Shown: positions 16,714-20,042 of the stretch, piece after piece
Layout: every line of letters starts with the position of its first letter
Position numbering within the stretch: the first letter of the stretch is position 1
Source: an uncultured Panacagrimonas sp.
GTDB lineage: Bacteria; Pseudomonadota; Gammaproteobacteria; Nevskiales; Nevskiaceae
NCBI GenBank assembly: GCA_946481265.1
Contig: CAMLNE010000029.1
Span: forward strand, 1-20,042
Length of the DNA stretch: 20,042 bases
Direction: 5' to 3'
Made by a program: the position numbers and the translations under genes
Notes under the pieces: generated by a model
What the model was told of the DNA's origin: nothing
Seen by the model: only the letters and a program-made list of their open reading frames with translations
The model's database searches: none

Positions 16714-16962
16714 CTACGCACCCTTCCCGCAACCTGCGGCCCTGCGAACCCGCTCGGTCGAGGCGGGGTACTGGCCGAGCAACGCGGCCGCCCGGCGTGG
16801 ACGTGCCAGCAGTTCGCCACCGCAGTTCGGACAGCGCCCGGACAGGACCTGGTCGGCGCACTGCGCGCAGAACGTGCACTCGAACGAACACATGCGCGCG
16901 TCGGTCGCCTCGGGCGGCAGGTCGGCGTCGCAGCACTCGCAGTTGGGCCTGAGCTGAAGCAT
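16714..16962 (-). CDS. DUF1272 family cysteine-rich small protein
   Basis: An 82-aa protein whose N-terminal 55 residues match my recollection of the DUF1272 family: MLQLRPNCECCDADLPPEAT, then CSFECTFCAQC and CPNCGGELL. Nine cysteines (C8, C10, C11, C25, C29, C32, C35, C44, C47) are arranged as zinc-ribbon-like knuckles, so a metal-binding (probably Zn) fold is expected; function is unknown. An AGGAG ribosome site 6 bases before ATG 16962 fixes the start; a longer frame to 17244 overlaps the acyl-CoA dehydrogenase and is rejected. The tail after residue 55 is basic and probably disordered. It is monocistronic or at the end of the acyl-CoA dehydrogenase transcript, 128 bp downstream of that gene. 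Confidence 0.88.
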   Translation of the reverse strand: MLQLRPNCECCDADLPPEATDARMCSFECTFCAQCADQVLSGRCPNCGGELLARPRRAAALLGQYPASTERVRRAAGCGKGA

Positions 16963-17020
16963 CCGGATCTCCTCTGGCATGACGGGCCCGCAGCTTGCCG
17001 CCACGGGATGGCGCCGCTCA

Positions 17021-17037
17021 ATGACCTGAGAGGTCAT
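17021..17037. promoter_or_regulatory. Perfect palindrome between acyl-CoA dehydrogenase and DUF1272 genes
   Basis: ATGACCT-GAG-AGGTCAT has 7-bp perfect arms and a 3-base centre. It lies 59 bp upstream of the DUF1272 ATG and 54 bp past the acyl-CoA dehydrogenase stop. It could be an operator for a dimeric regulator or a terminator hairpin; no T-run follows on the minus strand. Confidence 0.45.
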
Positions 17038-17090
17038 CACCCCTCGCCGGTGCTGATGCTTGCGTGCGCCAGGCGATGGACCGGCGCCTG

Positions 17091-18224
17091 TCAGCCGTGC
17101 GCCAGCCCGCGCCCGATGATGAGCTTCTGGATGTCCGAGGTGCCCTCGTAGATCTGGCACACGCGCACGTCGCGATAGATCCGCTCGACCGGGAAATCCT
17201 CGACATAGCCGTAGCCGCCGAAGGTCTGGATCGCGGCCGAGCACACCGCCTCTGCCGTCTCGGAGGCGAACAGCTTGGCCATGCAGGCCTGCTCCAGGCA
17301 GGGCAGCCCGGCATCCTTCATGCGCGCGGCCGAGAACACGAGCTGGCGCGCAGCCTCGAGCCGGGTCTTGGCATCGACCAGCCGGAAGTTCACGGCCTGG
17401 TGGTCGAGCAGCGACTTGCCGAAGGCCTTGCGTTCGGCCGCGTAGCGCACCGCGGCGTCGAGCGCGGCCTGCGCCATGCCCACGCTCTGCGAGGCGATGC
17501 CGATACGCCCGGTCTCCAGGCTGGACAAGGCGATGCGATAGCCCTCGCCCTCGGCCCCGATCAGCGCCTCGGCAGGCAGTTCGAGCGCATCGAAATTCAG
17601 GCTGCAGGTATCCGAGGCCTTCTGCCCGAGTTTGTGCTCGACCTTGGAGACGCTGTAGCCCGGCGTGTCGGTCGGCACCAGGAAGGCGGAGATGCCGCGC
17701 TTCGGATTCTGGGCGTCGGTGACCGCAAAGACGATCACGTACCTGCCGATGCGACCGCTGGTGATGAACTGCTTGGCGCCATCGAGCACATAGCGATCCG
17801 ACTTGCGCACCGCGCGCGTGCGCAGGGCGCTGGCGTCGGAGCCGGCATGGCTCTCGGTGAGCGCGAAGGCGCCGATGAACTCGCCGCGCGCCGCCGGCCT
17901 GAGCACGGCCTCCTTCTGCGCCGGCGAGCCGTAGCGCTCGAGAATCGCGCAGAACGGCGCGTTGTGTACGCTCATCACGGTCGACACCGCACCGTCGCCC
18001 TCGGCCACCGCCATCAGCGCCGCCGCGTAGGAAACGTAGTCCGCACCGGCGCCGTCCCAGTCCGGCGACACCGTCATGCCGAGCAGGCCCATGCCGGCCA
18101 GGCCTTCGAACACCGCCGGTTCGATCGCGGCCGCCTTCTCGCGGGCTGCGGCGCCGGGTGCCAGCACTTCGCGCGAGAAGCGCAGTGCGGTTTCGAATAT
18201 CAGGGTCTGGTCTTCGTCGAGCAT
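17091..18224 (-). CDS. Acyl-CoA dehydrogenase (short/branched-chain type)
   Basis: A 377-aa FAD enzyme that makes the alpha,beta-double bond in acyl-CoA thioesters and passes electrons to ETF. Domains in order are the N-terminal helical domain, the middle beta domain with signature ALTESHAGSD (121-130) and FITSG (153-157), and the C-terminal helical domain. The catalytic base E360 lies in QIYEGTSDIQ, the position used by short-, medium- and short/branched-chain enzymes but not by isovaleryl- or long-chain ones. Length and motifs are complete. ATG 18224 is used; no strong ribosome site is visible. It lies 85 bp downstream of the enoyl-CoA hydratase/isomerase gene on the same strand. Acyl-chain specificity cannot be assigned. 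Confidence 0.94.
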   Translation of the reverse strand: MLDEDQTLIFETALRFSREVLAPGAAAREKAAAIEPAVFEGLAGMGLLGMTVSPDWDGAGADYVSYAAALMAVAEGDGAVSTVMSVHNAPFCAILERYGSPAQKEAVLRPAARGEFIGAFALTESHAGSDASALRTRAVRKSDRYVLDGAKQFITSGRIGRYVIVFAVTDAQNPKRGISAFLVPTDTPGYSVSKVEHKLGQKASDTCSLNFDALELPAEALIGAEGEGYRIALSSLETGRIGIASQSVGMAQAALDAAVRYAAERKAFGKSLLDHQAVNFRLVDAKTRLEAARQLVFSAARMKDAGLPCLEQACMAKLFASETAEAVCSAAIQTFGGYGYVEDFPVERIYRDVRVCQIYEGTSDIQKLIIGRGLAHG

Positions 18225-18282
18225 GGTGTGGGGTCGGTGATGTTATGGAACGAGGCCGGGGCGACGCAGCCGGATGACGCCC

Positions 18283-18298
18283 TGCACGACGGCGTGCA
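18283..18298 (-). terminator. Small hairpin between the crotonase and dehydrogenase genes
   Basis: TGCACG-ACGG-CGTGCA is a perfect 6-bp stem starting 11 bases past the crotonase stop (minus strand). Without a T-run it is more likely an intercistronic pause or stability element than a full terminator. Confidence 0.3.
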
Positions 18299-18309
18299 AC
18301 CGGCGCGGC

Positions 18310-19098
18310 TCAGCGGCCGCTGAAGTTCGGCGGCCGCTTGGCGAGAAAGGCGCTGACACCCTCGCGGAAATCCTCGGTGCGGGTGGCATCCTTGAAGGCC
18401 TCGCGCTCGGCCTCCAGCTGGTCATGCAGCTCGCGCTCGAAGGAACGATCGCTGAGCCGCTTGTACTGGCCGTAGGCGCGTGTCGGGCCCGCCGCGATCT
18501 TGCGTGCCAGTTCCATCGTGGTGGCCGCCAGCTGGTCCGCCGCCACGACCTGCGTGACCAGGCCGATCTGCAACGCCGAGTCGGCGTCCAGGGTCTCGCC
18601 CAGGAACAGGAACTGTGCCGCCCGGCGCAGGCCGAGCCGGCGCGGCAGGAAATAGGTGCCGCCGAAGTCCGGCGCCGCGCCCACGCGGTCGTAGGCCATC
18701 AGGAAGCGCGTGCCCTGGGCGGCGACGACCAGGTCGCAACCGCACATCAGCGACAGGCCCGCGCCCGCCACCGCGCCGTGCACGGCGGCGATCACCGGCG
18801 CATCGATGGCGCGCAGCGTCTCGGCCACCGGGTGCAGTGCGCCGAGCAGCTGGTCGGCAACCTCCTCCGCCTTGTCGAAGTCCTCGGCGAAGCGCGTCAG
18901 GTCGCCGCCGGCCACGAAGGCGCGTCCGGCACCGCGCAGGATCACGCAACGCACGCGTGTGTCTTCGCGCAGGGGCACGACGGCGTGGTTGAGTGCCTGT
19001 GCCAGCGGCAGGTCGATGGCATTGAGGACGTCGGGGCGGTTCATCGTGAGCGTCACGATGCCGGTGGATTCATCGAGCTGCGATTCGACCAGGTTCAT
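18310..19098 (-). CDS. Enoyl-CoA hydratase/isomerase (crotonase fold, PaaG-like)
   Basis: A 262-aa crotonase-superfamily protein acting on acyl-CoA thioesters in the cytoplasm. The oxyanion-hole segments are visible: GRAFVAGGDL (58-67) and HGAVAGAGLSL (107-117). At the two catalytic glutamates of classical enoyl-CoA hydratase (E144 and E164 of the rat enzyme) this protein appears to have Ser and Tyr. It carries instead D144 in APDFGGTYFLPR, the pattern of PaaG-type isomerases and delta3-delta2-enoyl-CoA isomerases (PDxGGT). Isomerisation of an enoyl- or epoxy-CoA therefore seems more likely than hydration; this is inferred from an alignment done by eye. The C-terminal FLAKRPPNFSGR is a common family ending. 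It lies between the reductase gene (72-bp gap) and the acyl-CoA dehydrogenase gene. No ribosome site is evident before ATG 19098. Confidence 0.9.
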   Translation of the reverse strand: MNLVESQLDESTGIVTLTMNRPDVLNAIDLPLAQALNHAVVPLREDTRVRCVILRGAGRAFVAGGDLTRFAEDFDKAEEVADQLLGALHPVAETLRAIDAPVIAAVHGAVAGAGLSLMCGCDLVVAAQGTRFLMAYDRVGAAPDFGGTYFLPRRLGLRRAAQFLFLGETLDADSALQIGLVTQVVAADQLAATTMELARKIAAGPTRAYGQYKRLSDRSFERELHDQLEAEREAFKDATRTEDFREGVSAFLAKRPPNFSGR

Positions 19099-19170
19099 GC
19101 CGCAAGTCTAGTGGAGAGCGCCGCCGGAGCGCCCGCAGCGGCACGCTCGCGCCGGCCGGTCCGCCCGCGT

Positions 19171-20042
19171 CTACGGGGTCCCTGACGGAACGAACTTGTC
19201 GGCGTGAATCCGTTCCGGGGCGACGCCCAGGCCGACAAGCTTCTGCTCCACTGCCTCGACCATCCCCAGGCTGCCGCAGATGAAGGCCGCGACCTGGGCG
19301 AAATCCACGCCCAGGTCCGGCGTCAGCATCGCGGTCACCAGGCCGCGCGGGCCGGACCAGGCGGATGTGGCGGGCTCATGCGAGAGCACGGTGAGCAGCC
19401 GCAGCCGGTCCGGGTATGCCCAAAGCAGGTGCTGCAGGCGATCGTTGGCGAAGATGTCGTCCGAGGTGCGCACACCGAACACGATGGTGAAGCGGGTGGT
19501 CGTCGACCTGCGCAGCCGATCGCCGACGATGGAGAGGATCGGCGCCAGCCCGGTGCCGCCGGCGACGCACAGCCCGTCGCGATCAGGCTCGTCCACGCCC
19601 ATGATCCCGTAGGGGCCCTCGACCCAGAAGCGCGTGTTGCTGCGGTCGCGCTCGAACAGCCACTCGGAGAAGCGTCCACCGGGCAGGCGCTTGACCAGGA
19701 AACCGACCTCCTCGGCCGGCGCCGCCGCGTCCGCGGGCGGCACGTCGTAATAGGAGTAGCTGCGTCGCGTGAACGAGCCCGACTCCGCCAGCGTGCAGTA
19801 CTGGCCGGCGTAGAACTGCACCGGGGTGTCGAGCTTCAGCCGCAGGTCGATGACGTCTCCCGGCAGCGGCTGCCAGCGGCTTACGCGCGCCGACACGGTC
19901 TTCACCGGCAGCAGCGCGTGATGGCCGATCCTGGCTTCGACGACCAGGTCGCTGCGCACCTTGGCCTGGCAGGCCAGGACGTAGCCGTCACGGATCTCGT
20001 CGTTGCTCAGCGGCGACAGCGCGAGATCGACCATCGGGCTCA
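19171..20042 (-). CDS. 2Fe-2S/FAD/NAD(P)H oxidoreductase, reductase component of an oxygenase (N-terminus cut)
   Basis: An electron-transfer protein of the MmoC/BenC/XylA class that moves electrons from NAD(P)H through FAD and a plant-type 2Fe-2S cluster to an oxygenase. The visible part, about 290 codons, starts inside the ferredoxin domain. Only the end is seen, with the last cluster cysteine in GYVLACQA; the first three cysteines (roughly 60 residues) lie beyond the right edge. The FAD domain has RRSYSYYDVP, and the NAD domain has VAGGTGLAPILS and ends in FICGSLGMVEAVEQ. The ATG at 20034 is inside the ferredoxin domain and is not the start. It is first of the three visible leftward genes, followed by crotonase and acyl-CoA dehydrogenase. 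The matching oxygenase subunits are probably just right of the window. Confidence 0.9.
   Translation of the reverse strand, partial: SPMVDLALSPLSNDEIRDGYVLACQAKVRSDLVVEARIGHHALLPVKTVSARVSRWQPLPGDVIDLRLKLDTPVQFYAGQYCTLAESGSFTRRSYSYYDVPPADAAAPAEEVGFLVKRLPGGRFSEWLFERDRSNTRFWVEGPYGIMGVDEPDRDGLCVAGGTGLAPILSIVGDRLRRSTTTRFTIVFGVRTSDDIFANDRLQHLLWAYPDRLRLLTVLSHEPATSAWSGPRGLVTAMLTPDLGVDFAQVAAFICGSLGMVEAVEQKLVGLGVAPERIHADKFVPSGTP

Overview
The window is a 20 kb piece of a GC-rich, strongly C/G-third-position bacterial chromosome. Gene content suggests an aerobic, facultatively oxygen-limited proteobacterium, most likely a gammaproteobacterium near the Lysobacterales (Xanthomonadales). That placement rests on general gene content only: a lysine/alanine histone-like protein, tandem Usp proteins, a DUF1272 protein and FNR-type boxes. 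No rRNA, tRNA, CRISPR array, insertion sequence or phage gene was seen. The first 12 bases match the 3' end of a common Illumina adapter, so the left edge is an untrimmed assembly end. Both outermost genes are cut by the window.

Left block (13-8414), a probable low-oxygen/stress island. A truncated tandem universal stress protein points right. Facing it is a leftward set: a 91-aa helical protein of unknown function, a metallo-beta-lactamase/beta-CASP RNase, and a thymidine/AMP-phosphorylase family protein that starts inside the RNase stop codon (GTGA overlap). Running right from the same intergenic region are a b561-type diheme membrane cytochrome, a P-type cation ATPase with an unusual PEEF membrane motif, and a complete UspE-like tandem Usp. 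That Usp is a close paralogue of the truncated one at the left edge. The divergent region (3791-3978) holds two FNR/DNR-like palindromes. Each is centred about 65 bp upstream of one of the two divergent start codons, as expected for oxygen- or NO-responsive activation of both transcripts.

Middle block (8484-13268), all leftward: a cardiolipin synthase-type phospholipase D protein, an 85-aa lysine/alanine-repeat histone H1-like protein with a good terminator, and a copper-exporting P1B ATPase with YHS and metal-binding (HMBD) N-terminal domains. Two intergenic stretches of over 300 bp here hold no convincing gene, but do hold inverted repeats.

Right block (13645-20042): a rightward type I Baeyer-Villiger monooxygenase, then a gap with two strong hairpins, then a GAF-GGDEF diguanylate cyclase. 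Opposing them are a DUF1272 cysteine-rich protein, an acyl-CoA dehydrogenase, an enoyl-CoA hydratase/isomerase with a PaaG-like active-site pattern, and a 2Fe-2S/FAD/NAD oxidoreductase cut by the right edge. The last three probably form one catabolic transcript, in which an oxygenase electron-transfer component feeds a CoA-thioester degradation route.
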